From NCBI RefSeq assembly GCF_005795905.1, contig NZ_VAWE01000001.1, positions 1,178,001-1,242,000 of the forward strand: a stretch of DNA of 64,000 nt, in the 5' to 3' direction. The stretch comes from Streptomyces marianii (GTDB lineage: Bacteria; Actinomycetota; Actinomycetes; Streptomycetales; Streptomycetaceae). Below are positions 26,713-35,215 of the stretch, one piece after another. Position 1 is the stretch's first letter; each line of letters begins with the position of its first letter. A model generated the notes under the pieces. It ran no database searches and was not told where the DNA came from. It saw nothing but the letters and a program-made list of their open reading frames with translations. A program made the translations under genes and the position numbers.

Positions 26713-27573
26713 TCACAGCTCCTTGCGGACGCTCCGGAGGAGGCCCTTCGTGCGTTGTGCGGTGGCGGCCTGGGCCGCCATGCGGTCCATGACCTCCAGG
26801 TGCGAGGCCACCTCGGGGCGAGCGTCGAGGTAGACCGCGCCGGTGAGGTACTCGCTGTAGACCATGTCGGGCAGTTCGGGCACGGCGAAGCGGAAGAGCA
26901 CGAACGGCCCGTAGGTGCCGGCGTGGGGTCCGGTCGCGAACTCCGCGACCTGGAGGGTGATGTTGGGCCGCTCGGCCGCTTCGAGCAGCCGGTCGATCTG
27001 GGCCCGCATCACCTTCGGTCCGCCCACCGGGCGGCGCAGCGCCGTCTCGTCCATGATCACCCAGAATCTGGGTGCGTCGGACCTGCCGAGCAGCCCCTGA
27101 CGCTCCATGCGCAGGGCGACGTGCCGCTCGATGTCCTCGGCACTGGTGGCGCCGAGGGCTCCGCTGTGCATGACACCGCGGGCGTAGTCCTCGGTCTGGA
27201 GGAGCCCGGGGACGAAGTGCGGTTCGTACGCGCGGATGAGGCTCGCCGCCCCCTCCAGGCTCACGTACATGCTGAACCAGCCGGGGAGCACATCGTGGAA
27301 ACGCTGCCACCAGCCGGGCTTGTTGGCGTCCTCGGCGAGCTGGACGAAGCCCTCGGCCTCGTCCTCGGGGACGCCGTACGCCCCCAGGAGGAGCTGGACG
27401 TAGGGGATTTTGAGAGCGACTTCCGCCGTCTCCATCCGGCGGATGGTGGCGGGGGCCACGCGGAGGACCTTGGCGGCCTCCTCGCGTCTCAGGCCGGCTC
27501 GCTCCCGCAGATCCTGCAGTCGCTTGCCCAGTACGACCTGCCCCACCGTGGGGGCGGACCGCGGCTCGCTCAC
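26713..27573 (-). CDS. XRE family regulator with DUF5753 domain
   Basis: A 286-residue regulator: helix-turn-helix at about residues 13-70 (LGKRLQDLRERAGLRREEAAK, then APATIRRMETAE) and DUF5753 from about 95 onward with YEPHFVPGLLQTEDYAR. The GTG at 27573 has GGGGAGG upstream; the frame is open further but lacks a ribosome site. The partner DUF397 gene follows without a gap. The palindrome at 27671-27695, between this gene and the divergent ATPase gene, is the likely operator. Confidence 0.92.
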   Translation of the reverse strand: MSEPRSAPTVGQVVLGKRLQDLRERAGLRREEAAKVLRVAPATIRRMETAEVALKIPYVQLLLGAYGVPEDEAEGFVQLAEDANKPGWWQRFHDVLPGWFSMYVSLEGAASLIRAYEPHFVPGLLQTEDYARGVMHSGALGATSAEDIERHVALRMERQGLLGRSDAPRFWVIMDETALRRPVGGPKVMRAQIDRLLEAAERPNITLQVAEFATGPHAGTYGPFVLFRFAVPELPDMVYSEYLTGAVYLDARPEVASHLEVMDRMAAQAATAQRTKGLLRSVRKEL

Positions 27574-27670
27574 TACAGACCTCCCCAGCGCCCTGTTCTC
27601 GAATGTGCACGACCCGACGCCACGACTCGGTGTCACGACGAGTGTGCCATGCCACCCTGTCCCAGGACCC

Positions 27671-27695
27671 GGCACTCTGCAATTTTCAGAGTGCC
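27671..27695. promoter_or_regulatory. 25-bp palindrome in the divergent XRE/ATPase promoter region
   Basis: GGCACTCTG (27671-27679), seven bases CAATTTT, then CAGAGTGCC (27687-27695): a perfect 9-bp inverted repeat. It lies 98 bp from the XRE start and 119 bp from the ATPase start. A likely binding site for the XRE regulator itself. Confidence 0.6.
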
Positions 27696-27813
27696 TCTTG
27701 CCAAGTGTCGGCTTCGGAGGGAGAGTGACTCGGTGAACCAGTTCACGAGGCTGCCGCGCCTTGCCCGGGGAGAGGCATGTACGGCACTGCTTCCCCACCG
27801 TTAAGGATTGGTC

Positions 27814-28278
27814 GTGGCTCCTGGTAACACGCTCAGGCCCGTACTCGCGGTGCCGCGCCAGCCGGCTTCCTCAGTGCCGGCGGTCCGCCGCTTCGGGTTC
27901 GAGCTCCCCGGCCGGGCCGACTCGGTCGCACGCGCCAGGCACCTGATCCAGGAGCGCATGATGCGCTGGGGGGTCGACAGCAGCCACTTCGACACGGTCG
28001 TGCTGGTCGCCTCCGAACTGTTCACCAACGCCGTCGTGCACACCGCGAGCCAGCGCGTCCTGTGCGAACTGCACGACGTGCCGGGCCAGTTGCGCATAGC
28101 GGTGCAGGACGAGGGCTGCCCGCCGGGCGAGCCGCGACTGCGCCGGGTCTCCGCCGAGGAGGGCGGGCGCGGACTGCTGCTGGTGGACGCGGTCAGCAGC
28201 GCCTGGGGAGCGCACGACGCGCACCCCGGTCCGGGCCGGGTCGTCTGGGCCGAGCTCGCGCTGGGACGGCCGTGCTGA
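27814..28278 (+). CDS. ATP-binding anti-sigma-like (RsbW/HATPase_c) protein
   Basis: A 154-residue GHKL ATPase. The N box is VASELFTNAVVHT, the G1 region is VQDEGCPPGEP and the G2 region is GGRGLLLVDAVSSAWG. This single-domain type acts as serine kinase/anti-sigma factor or as the third member of XRE/DUF397/ATPase triads. The GTG at 27814 has AAGGA at the right spacing; a TTG two codons earlier does not. Confidence 0.88.
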   Translation: MAPGNTLRPVLAVPRQPASSVPAVRRFGFELPGRADSVARARHLIQERMMRWGVDSSHFDTVVLVASELFTNAVVHTASQRVLCELHDVPGQLRIAVQDEGCPPGEPRLRRVSAEEGGRGLLLVDAVSSAWGAHDAHPGPGRVVWAELALGRPC

Positions 28279-28283
28279 GGTCG

Positions 28284-28688
28284 ATGGCCGGCCTGCTCTC
28301 CCGGGGGCGCGACGACACCCGGGGGCAGCTGCGCCTCGACGTGCCGCCGGGACTGCCGGCCACGCTCGGTCACGATGCGGTGGGCCTGCCCGTACGGCAC
28401 GGCCGCCGACTGCTGTCCCGCCTCCCCCGCACGGGCTGTGTCTACTCGGACACGGACTGGATGTGGTGGATCGTTCCGGCCGGCTCCGACCAGGACCTGG
28501 CGTGGCCGCTGCCCGCGTACTACTCGCCCGGTGCGTACGTACCGGCCGAGGGGCCCCGGCTGATCCACTGGCCCGAGGACGCGAGCCCCTACACCCCGCC
28601 CATTCCGCTGTACCTCATGGTCTGCCAGATCACGGGCGTGGCGCCCGCATGGGCACGCTGCGGATCCAGGAGCACACAGGGGGTGTGA
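28284..28688 (+). CDS. hypothetical protein of the XRE/DUF397/ATPase locus
   Basis: A 134-residue soluble protein. It has a Trp/Tyr/Pro-rich centre (DWMWWIVPAGSDQDLAWP, then YYSPGAYV) and ends near PYTPPIPLYLMVCQITG. I recall similar proteins behind the ATPase gene in other Streptomyces but know no function. A GTG at 28272, overlapping the ATPase stop, is an alternative start. The last 15 residues look less conserved in character. Confidence 0.65.
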   Translation: MAGLLSRGRDDTRGQLRLDVPPGLPATLGHDAVGLPVRHGRRLLSRLPRTGCVYSDTDWMWWIVPAGSDQDLAWPLPAYYSPGAYVPAEGPRLIHWPEDASPYTPPIPLYLMVCQITGVAPAWARCGSRSTQGV

Positions 28689-28808
28689 ACGGCCCGGCCG
28701 GACCGCCGACCCGGCCGGCCACGACTCCCCGCCCCTTTCCGCCGCCCCGGCCTGCGGCGCCCCCGTGCGGCTCACGGGAGGGGCCGCAAACGGCACCGGG
28801 CCCGAGGC

Positions 28809-28835
28809 GTCACACCCGTCACACCCGTCACACCC
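28809..28835 (+). repeat. 9-bp direct repeat, three units
   Basis: GTCACACCC three times in a row, in the gap before the Nudix gene, flanked by the inverted ends GGGCCCGAG and CGGGCC. Function unknown. Confidence 0.8.
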
Positions 28836-28883
28836 GGGCCGAGTCCGTCACGGGCGGGATTCGAAACCTCGTACGATCCCCGC

Positions 28884-29450
28884 ATGGCGACCCACTCCCC
28901 CGGCCCCGCTCCCGAGGAGCGGCCCGCACGCGCGTTCCCCGCACCCAACGGCCTGACCGGCGTCGGCATGATCGTCGTCGAGCCCGGCGGACGGATCCTG
29001 CTCGGCCTGGACCGCGGCGGCCGCTGGGAGCTTCCCGGCGGCAAGGTCGACCCCGGGGAGAGCTTCGAGCGCGCGGGCGCCAGGGAGCTCGTCGAGGAGA
29101 CGGGGCTGCGGGTCCGCGAGGAGGACGTGGCCGTCGTCGCCGTGGTGGTGGACGGAAACCGCGGTTTGACCCGGATCTCGGCGGCCGGTCTCGTCACGGG
29201 AGTGGAGGGCGAGCCGGAGGTCACCGAACCCGACAAGATCGTGCGCTGGCAGTGGCACGATCCGGCTCACATTCCGGGCGAACTGTTCGAACCCTCCGCC
29301 GCGGTCCTGCGCGCCTGGCGTGCGGATCTAACACTCCCGGCTGTTTCTGCGTACTCCTATCCGATTTCTGTTATCGGGACGGAGGCAGGGCGTCTCCCAG
29401 GTGTCGGAGGAGACATGTCCCAGCCCAGGAAGAGAGTGGACACAGCGTGA
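28884..29450 (+). CDS. Nudix hydrolase
   Basis: A 188-residue Nudix enzyme with the full box GGKVDPGESFERAG...RELVEETGL (about residues 52-75), which hydrolyses nucleoside diphosphates linked to another group; N-terminal and core sequence resemble MutT-like 8-oxo-dGTP or NTP pyrophosphatases. Codon use changes sharply after LRAWRADL (about residue 150): the last 38 codons use CTA, GTT, TCT, TAT and ATT and look non-coding, so the natural end has probably been lost and the frame now reads through the promoter of the next gene to a TGA overlapping its GTG. Confidence 0.88.
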   Translation: MATHSPGPAPEERPARAFPAPNGLTGVGMIVVEPGGRILLGLDRGGRWELPGGKVDPGESFERAGARELVEETGLRVREEDVAVVAVVVDGNRGLTRISAAGLVTGVEGEPEVTEPDKIVRWQWHDPAHIPGELFEPSAAVLRAWRADLTLPAVSAYSYPISVIGTEAGRLPGVGGDMSQPRKRVDTA

Positions 29451-31099
29451 GCAGCGAAAGCGAAGCCGCGGTGATCATGGCGGCGCAGGCCGGTGACCAG
29501 CACGCCCAGGACCGGCTCGTCGCCGGGTACCTCCCGCTGGTCTACAACATCGTGGGCCGTGCCATGAACGGCCACGCGGACGTGGACGACGTGGTGCAGG
29601 AGACCATGCTCCGCGTCCTGGGCGGCCTGGACGGACTGCACAGCCCGGACAGCTTCCGCAGCTGGCTGGTCGCCATCACCATGAACCAGATACGCGGCCA
29701 CTGGCGGGAGCGCCGTGCGGGCGCGATACCCGGCGGCGGAGGGCTCGACGACGCGTACGACGTCGTCGACCCCGGCGCGGACTTCGTGGACCTGACCATC
29801 ACCCGCCTCGGCCTCTCCGGTCAGCGGCGGGAGACGGCCGAGGCGACCCGCTGGCTGGACGAGGACGACCGCGCCCTGCTGTCGCTGTGGTGGCTGGAGG
29901 CCGCCGGGGAGTTGTCCCGGGAGGAGGTCGCCGCCGCGCTGGAGCTGTCCCCGCAGCACACGGCGGTACGGGTGCAGCGCATGAAGGCCCAGTTGGAGAC
30001 GGCCCGCGTGGTGGTCCGCGCCCTGTCCGCCGAACCCGGCTGCGTGCTGCTGGAGCCGATCATCGCGAGCTGGGACGGTCTGCCCTCCGCCCTGTGGCGC
30101 AAGCGGATCGCCCGTCATGCCCGGGGCTGCACGCTCTGCTCGGGCCACTGGTCCGGGCTGGTGCCCGCCGAAGGACTGCTCGTCGGGCTGGCCTTGGTGC
30201 CGGTGGCCGCGTCGCTGGCGGCCTTCGCCCCGCAGGCCCCGGACATGGCGGCCACGGCGTCGTTCGGCGCACCGCCGCACGCGTCGCACGCCCCCGGCTC
30301 CGCCCGTACAGCAGGGGAGGATGACCCGTCCGGCTCCGGCGAGTCGGCCGCCGGGGGGGCGCGAACCCAGGCCCGTCTGGAGCGCGCAAGGCGGCGGCGC
30401 CGCACCACGGCCGTGGCAGCCGCAGTGGCCGCTCTGGTCGCCGCGGGCGGTGCGGCCCATCTCCTGCTCGGCCCGGAGGAGCCCGAGGAGCCCACCTCCA
30501 CCGTGGCCGCCCCGGCCTCCCCCGAGCCGTCCTCCCCCTCGCAGTCCGCGTCCCCCTCTCCTTCGCTCTCCGCCTCCCCCTCCCCCTCTCCCAGTCCGAG
30601 CGTGAGCGCCAGCCCCAGCAAGACGGCGAAGCCGAAGCCCAAGCCGAGCACGGCCAGGCCGAAGCCCAAGCCGACGCCGACCCCCGAGGCGCCGGACCCG
30701 GAGCCCCCGCTGCCGAGCGGGGACGTCGCGCAGGTCGTCGCCCTGGTCAACACCGAGCGCGCCAAGGCGGGATGCGGTCCGGTGCGCAGCAACGACAAGC
30801 TCGAGACGGCCGCACGGCGCCACTCCGAGGACATGGCGGCCCGCGGCTACTTCGACCACACCAGCCCGGACGGCACCGACCCCGGAGACCGCATCACCGC
30901 AGCCGGCTACCGGTGGAGCACGTACGGGGAGAACATCGCGCGGGGCCAGCAGAGCCCGTCGTCGGTGATGGACTCGTGGATGAACAGCCCGGGCCACCGC
31001 GCCAACATCCTCAACTGCTCGTTCAAGGAGCTCGGTGTCGGCATCCACGACGCCTCCGGCGGGCCGTGGTGGACGCAGGCGTTCGGCACGTCTCTCTGA
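29447..31099 (+). CDS. sigma-70-like protein fused to zinc motif, membrane span and CAP domain
   Basis: A 550-residue fusion. Residues 22-90 are sigma region 2 (LVYNIVGRAMNGHADVDDVV, SWLVAITMNQIRGHW). Residues 135-195 are region 4-like. H224-C228-C231 (HARGCTLC) is a HxxxCxxC motif like anti-sigma zinc domains. A basic stretch LERARRRRRTT is followed by a single membrane span at about 320-341. A Ser/Pro then Lys/Pro linker (350-423) leads to an extracellular CAP/PR-1 (SCP) domain (426-549) with HTSPDGTDP and NSPGHRANILNC. A cytosolic sigma module with an outside sensor on one chain suggests release by proteolysis. The GTG at 29447 overlaps the Nudix stop. Confidence 0.88.
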   Translation: MSSESEAAVIMAAQAGDQHAQDRLVAGYLPLVYNIVGRAMNGHADVDDVVQETMLRVLGGLDGLHSPDSFRSWLVAITMNQIRGHWRERRAGAIPGGGGLDDAYDVVDPGADFVDLTITRLGLSGQRRETAEATRWLDEDDRALLSLWWLEAAGELSREEVAAALELSPQHTAVRVQRMKAQLETARVVVRALSAEPGCVLLEPIIASWDGLPSALWRKRIARHARGCTLCSGHWSGLVPAEGLLVGLALVPVAASLAAFAPQAPDMAATASFGAPPHASHAPGSARTAGEDDPSGSGESAAGGARTQARLERARRRRRTTAVAAAVAALVAAGGAAHLLLGPEEPEEPTSTVAAPASPEPSSPSQSASPSPSLSASPSPSPSPSVSASPSKTAKPKPKPSTARPKPKPTPTPEAPDPEPPLPSGDVAQVVALVNTERAKAGCGPVRSNDKLETAARRHSEDMAARGYFDHTSPDGTDPGDRITAAGYRWSTYGENIARGQQSPSSVMDSWMNSPGHRANILNCSFKELGVGIHDASGGPWWTQAFGTSL

Positions 31100-31104
31100 C
31101 CTTC

Positions 31105-31138
31105 GTGGGCCGCCTCCTCCGCCTCCGGGGCGGCCCAC
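31105..31138 (+). terminator. hairpin after the sigma-CAP gene
   Basis: GTGGGCCGCC (31105-31114) pairs perfectly with GGCGGCCCAC (31129-31138), six bases after the stop codon. Confidence 0.75.
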
Positions 31139-31693
31139 CCCTCGCCGGCGCCGACGTCCCACGCACGCCCGTGCCGGCGCCCGGCGGCAGTGCCCCCGGC
31201 GGCCCGCACACCCCTCGCACCGACGGCCGGCACCCTTCCCCGCCGGCGGCCCGCGTCCCTTCACGCTGACCGGAACAGAGTCTTCCGCAAACCTGCACAC
31301 CGAACACGCTACGGGCGCACGGCGATTGGCCTCCGCCCGGTGCGCCCCGCGAGGTTGACGGTGCACTGATCCATTGGGACCGGAGTGTCCGATTCCGCGA
31401 CAGGCCGCCCTTTCACCCGGACGGAATCGGGCCGGTGAAACTTGTGAAGAAGTGGCCACCGCCGCGTGGACACGCCTGCACGTGAAACTGATTCCCAGAC
31501 GGATCGGGCGCCTACCGGGCGCCCCGGGATTGGATGTCGGGTCCGTCTACGTGCTTTGATCCTGCGCACTGCGGGAGTTGCGCTCGGGTTCCCGGTTTCA
31601 TGGACCCGCACGCCCGCCGTGACGCGGCCGGTACGTAATCCGGCGGGGCCGGCCGTGACCTTTAGGAATATCCACATGAAGGGAAGCTTCATC
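31139..31693. other. upstream region of the double-glycine peptide gene
   Basis: No supported gene in about 550 bp. GC content is lower and irregular, as in promoter regions. A hairpin GGGCGCC/GGCGCCC lies at about 31508-31526. An upstream in-frame ATG at 31676 offers an alternative start for the peptide. I could not place -35/-10 boxes with confidence. Confidence 0.45.
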
Positions 31694-31921
31694 ATGAACT
31701 TCACCCCCCAGGTCGAGACCGCTGAGATCTCCGACGCCGACCTCGACAACGTCTCCGGCGGTCTGCACAGCGCCGTTGCCGCCGGTGCGGTTTCCGGTCT
31801 GACCTCCACCGTTGACGGCATCGTCCCGGCTTCCGCTCTGGTGGGCTCCGTCGTCGGCACCGTCGAGGGTGCGACCGGCCTGAACACCGGTGCCGCCACC
31901 GGTCTCGTCGCCGGCCTCTGA
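31694..31921 (+). CDS. double-glycine leader peptide (bacteriocin-like precursor), 75 aa
   Basis: Leader MNFTPQVETAEISDADLDNV ends SGG at residue 23, a classic double-glycine site for C39 peptidase exporters. The 52-residue core is Ala/Gly/Val/Ser/Thr-rich, hydrophobic, without Cys, and has several small-xxx-small spacings (GAVSG, GSVVG, GLVAG), like pore-forming two-peptide bacteriocins. AAGGGAAG precedes the ATG at a good distance. Codon use favours GGT and GTT, a sign of high expression and unlike its neighbours. The genes for HlyD adaptor, C39-ABC exporter and second NHLM ABC exporter follow. Target and modification are unknown. Confidence 0.85.
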   Translation: MNFTPQVETAEISDADLDNVSGGLHSAVAAGAVSGLTSTVDGIVPASALVGSVVGTVEGATGLNTGAATGLVAGL

Positions 31922-31934
31922 GAGCACGCCCCGA

Positions 31935-31969
31935 GTGAGCCCCGGAACCTTCCCCGTTCCGGGGCTCAC
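31935..31969 (+). terminator. 14-bp perfect hairpin after the peptide gene
   Basis: GTGAGCCCCGGAAC (31935-31948), loop CTTCCCC, GTTCCGGGGCTCAC (31956-31969). It separates the peptide gene from its exporters, so read-through would set the ratio of peptide to transporter. Confidence 0.85.
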
Positions 31970-32020
31970 CCGCGCTTTTCACCCCCGGACCCGGACATAC
32001 GCAGTCGAGGGAAGAGTTAC

Positions 32021-32959
32021 GTGCAGTTCCGCCAAAAGGCCCTTTCCAAGCTGCAGTCGCCGGAAGAAATCGATCTGCCGGTCCGATTCGCCCGCCCGCA
32101 GGGCTGGCTCGTCCTCACCGTCACGGTGATCGTGATGGTGGCGGCCGCATTCTGGGCGATAAACGGTTCCATTTCGTCCACGGTGCGCGGACCGGGAATT
32201 CTCACGCACGCGCGGGGCAGTTACGTGCTGCAGAGTCCGGTCGCGGGTCAGGTGACCGAAGTGCTCGCCGCGGAGGGCGAGAACCTCCCTGCCGGCGCAC
32301 CGCTGCTGCGGGTGAGCACCTCCGGTACCCGGGGCGAGGGCGACGGGGAGCCCACCGACGGCGACCGCTCGGACGGCACCGGATCGGGCTCCGGTGCGGA
32401 CTCCGGCACCGGCGACGCGGTCGGAGACGGTGACAGCCGGGACGGCACCAGGAAGAAGGAAGGCGCCCTCGTCCGCGCCCTCGCAGCGGGCCGCGTCACG
32501 TCTCTCGTGGCCACCCTCGGCGCCGTCGTCGCCACCGGCGCCGATGTCGCCGTCCTGGAACGCGTGGACGGCCCCCGGTCCCCCCTGAGGGCGATGCTCT
32601 ACCTCCCCGCCGACAACGGCTCGACCGTCCCCGTCGGCGCACGGGTCGACCTCACCGTCCAGTCGGTGCCCTCCCCGCGGTACGGAGTGCTGCGCGGCCG
32701 GGTGAAGGCCGTCGGCCGGAACTCGCAGAGCAGGCAGCAGATCGCGGGATTCCTCGGCGACGGCCAGCTCGCCGAGCAGTTCTCCCGGCAGGGCCGGCCC
32801 GTCGCCGTCCTGGTGGAACTCGACCGATCCTCCCGCACCGAGTCCGGGTACGTCTGGTCGTCCTCCGACGGACCGCCGTACGCCGTCGAGTCCATGACCC
32901 CGGCCGACGGCGCGATCCGCCTGGCCGACCAGCGTCCGATCGATTGGCTGCTCCCGTGA
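32021..32959 (+). CDS. HlyD-family adaptor of an NHLM-type peptide export system
   Basis: A 312-residue membrane fusion-type protein. One membrane span lies at residues about 29-46 (LVLTVTVIVMVAAAFWAI), then a biotinyl-lipoyl-like HlyD fold split by an acidic, Gly/Asp-rich insertion (about 105-150). The family (NHLP bacteriocin secretion protein, TIGR03794) links the ABC exporter with the outside. The GTG at 32021 has GAGGGAAGAG upstream. Its TGA overlaps the GTG of the C39-ABC gene. Confidence 0.85.
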   Translation: MQFRQKALSKLQSPEEIDLPVRFARPQGWLVLTVTVIVMVAAAFWAINGSISSTVRGPGILTHARGSYVLQSPVAGQVTEVLAAEGENLPAGAPLLRVSTSGTRGEGDGEPTDGDRSDGTGSGSGADSGTGDAVGDGDSRDGTRKKEGALVRALAAGRVTSLVATLGAVVATGADVAVLERVDGPRSPLRAMLYLPADNGSTVPVGARVDLTVQSVPSPRYGVLRGRVKAVGRNSQSRQQIAGFLGDGQLAEQFSRQGRPVAVLVELDRSSRTESGYVWSSSDGPPYAVESMTPADGAIRLADQRPIDWLLP

Positions 32960-35214
32960 CGGCTCCCTCCCCCACCACCGCCCGCACCGGCGGCCGCCGC
33001 GGCGGCGGTCCGCGGCGCGTGAACCCGCGACGGGCTGCCCGCAAGCCCGCCGCACCGGTCAGGCAGAGGAGCGTCCGCACCCCCACCGTGCTCCAGATGG
33101 AAGCCGTGGAGTGCGGTGCCGCGGCGCTCGCCATGGTGCTCGCCCACTACGGCCGGCACGTGCCCCTGGAGGAGCTGCGGATCGCCTGCGGTGTCTCCCG
33201 CGACGGCTCCCGCGCCAGCAACATCCTCAAGGCGGCCCGCAGTTACGGCCTCGAGGCCAAGGGCATGCAGATGGAGCCGGCCGCGCTCGCCGGGGTCCGG
33301 GCCCCGGCCGTCCTGTTCTGGGAGTTCAACCACTACGTCGTCTACGACGGCATGGGGCGCCGGCTCGGCCGCCGCGGCGTGCACATCAACGACCCGGACA
33401 AGGGACGCCGGTTCGTATCCACGGAGGACTTCGACACCAGTTTCACCGGCGTGGTGCTGGTCCTCGAGCCCGGTGACGGATTCCGCCGCGGCGGCCGCAA
33501 GCCCGGCGTGCTGCGCTCCGTGCCCGCCCGGCTGCGCGGCACCACCGGCACCATGGCCGCCGCGCTGCTCGCCAGCCTGCTGCTCGTCGCGGTCGGCGCG
33601 GCGCTGCCCGCGCTGAGCCGGACGTACATCGACAGGTACCTGGTAGGCCGTCAGACCTCGCTGCTGGGGGTCCTCTTCGCCTCGATGGCGGCGATGGTCG
33701 CGCTGACCGCCGTGCTGACCGGTCTCCAGCAGGCCAATCTGCTGCGCGGCCGCGTCATCTCGTCCACGCTGAGCAGCGCCCGGTTCCTCCGGCATCTGCT
33801 CAGACTGCCCGTGACGTTCTTCGGCCAGCGCAGTCCCGCCGACCTCGTCCAGCGTCTGCAGTCGAACGACGCGGTCGCCGAGACACTGGCCCGCGACCTG
33901 ACCGCGTTCGGCGTCGACGGCATCGTCGTCGTCCTGTACGCGCTGCTGCTGTGGACCTACGATCCCCAGCTGACCGTCGTCGGCGTGCTCATCGCCCTGC
34001 TGAACGTGGTCGCGATGCGGGTCGTGGTGCGCCTGCGGGCGACGCGTCCCCAGAAGCTGCGCGCCGACAGCGCCCGGCTGACGAACACCTCGTACACCGG
34101 CATCCAGCTCATCGAGACGATGAAGGCGACCGGTGGCGAGAGCGGCTACTTCCGCCGCTGGGCCGGGCAGCACGCCATCACGCTGGAGGAACAGCAGCGG
34201 CTCGGTGTGCCGAGCGCCGTGCTCGCCGTCGTGGCACCGACCCTGGCCACGCTCAACAGCGCGCTGATCCTGTGGATCGGCGGTCTGCGGGCGGTCGAGG
34301 GCCATATCTCGATCGGTCTGCTCGTGGCCTTCCAGGCGCTCGTGACCCGGTTCACCGCGCCGATCACCCGGCTCAACGGCATGGCCTCCCGCATCCAGGA
34401 CTTCGCCGCCGACGTGGCCCGGCTGAAGGACGTGGAGAACTTCCCGGCCGACGGGCTCTACACGCGGCCCGAGCCCCTCGCGGACACCCGCAGGCTGCGC
34501 GGCCACGTCACCGTGGAGAACGTCACCTTCGGCTACAGCCCGCTGGACAAGCCTCTGCTCACCGGCTTCTCGCTGTCGGTGGGCCCGGGCAGCCAGGTCG
34601 CGCTCGTCGGCGGCTCCGGCAGCGGCAAGTCCACCGTGTCCCGGCTGATCGCGGGCCTCTACGGCCCGTGGGAGGGCGTCATCCGCATCGACGGGCGGCG
34701 GCTGGACGAGATCCCGCGCGGCGCGCTCGCCGCCTCCGTCTCCTTCGTCGACCAGGACGTGTTCCTGTTCGAGGGCACGGTCCGCGACAACGTGGCCCTG
34801 TGGGACCCGTCGATCACCGACGAGGCCGTCGTCGACGCGCTGAAGGACGCGGAGCTGTACGACGTGGTCGCCCGGCGGCCCGGCGGCGTCCACGGCCGGG
34901 TCGAGCAGGACGGCCGCAACTTCTCCGGCGGGCAGCGGCAGCGGCTGGAGATCGCCCGGGCGCTGGTGCGCCGGCCCAGTGTGCTGGTGCTGGACGAGGT
35001 GACCAGCGCGCTGGACGCGGAGACCGAGCAGCTGATCATCGACAATCTGCGCCGCCGCGGCTGTGCGTGCGTGGTGATCGCCCACCGGCTGAGCACCGTG
35101 CGCGACAGCGACGAGATCGTGGTGCTCGACCACGGCACGGTCGTGGAGCGCGGACGGCACGAGGAACTGGTCGCGCGCGGGGGCGCGTACGCCGAACTGG
35201 TCAAGGAGCACTGA
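32956..35214 (+). CDS. C39 peptidase-containing ABC exporter (NHLM/PCAT type)
   Basis: A 752-residue bifunctional exporter that cuts off the double-glycine leader and moves the core out. The peptidase domain has C53 (QMEAVECGAAALAMVLAHYG), H126 (FNHYVVYDG) and D146 (INDPDKG). The membrane domain follows (about 195-470), then the ATPase with Walker A GGSGSGKST, signature FSGGQRQRLEIARAL and Walker B VLVLDE. The GTG at 32956 overlaps the adaptor stop codon. The substrate is almost surely the peptide encoded at 31694. Confidence 0.93.
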   Translation: MTAPSPTTARTGGRRGGGPRRVNPRRAARKPAAPVRQRSVRTPTVLQMEAVECGAAALAMVLAHYGRHVPLEELRIACGVSRDGSRASNILKAARSYGLEAKGMQMEPAALAGVRAPAVLFWEFNHYVVYDGMGRRLGRRGVHINDPDKGRRFVSTEDFDTSFTGVVLVLEPGDGFRRGGRKPGVLRSVPARLRGTTGTMAAALLASLLLVAVGAALPALSRTYIDRYLVGRQTSLLGVLFASMAAMVALTAVLTGLQQANLLRGRVISSTLSSARFLRHLLRLPVTFFGQRSPADLVQRLQSNDAVAETLARDLTAFGVDGIVVVLYALLLWTYDPQLTVVGVLIALLNVVAMRVVVRLRATRPQKLRADSARLTNTSYTGIQLIETMKATGGESGYFRRWAGQHAITLEEQQRLGVPSAVLAVVAPTLATLNSALILWIGGLRAVEGHISIGLLVAFQALVTRFTAPITRLNGMASRIQDFAADVARLKDVENFPADGLYTRPEPLADTRRLRGHVTVENVTFGYSPLDKPLLTGFSLSVGPGSQVALVGGSGSGKSTVSRLIAGLYGPWEGVIRIDGRRLDEIPRGALAASVSFVDQDVFLFEGTVRDNVALWDPSITDEAVVDALKDAELYDVVARRPGGVHGRVEQDGRNFSGGQRQRLEIARALVRRPSVLVLDEVTSALDAETEQLIIDNLRRRGCACVVIAHRLSTVRDSDEIVVLDHGTVVERGRHEELVARGGAYAELVKEH

Positions 35215-35215
35215 G

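Noticed and set aside
31466..31693. Longer N-terminus for the double-glycine peptide
   Set aside because: The upstream frame is Arg/Thr-rich, has poor bias and crosses the promoter region; the ATG at 31694 gives a leader of normal length.
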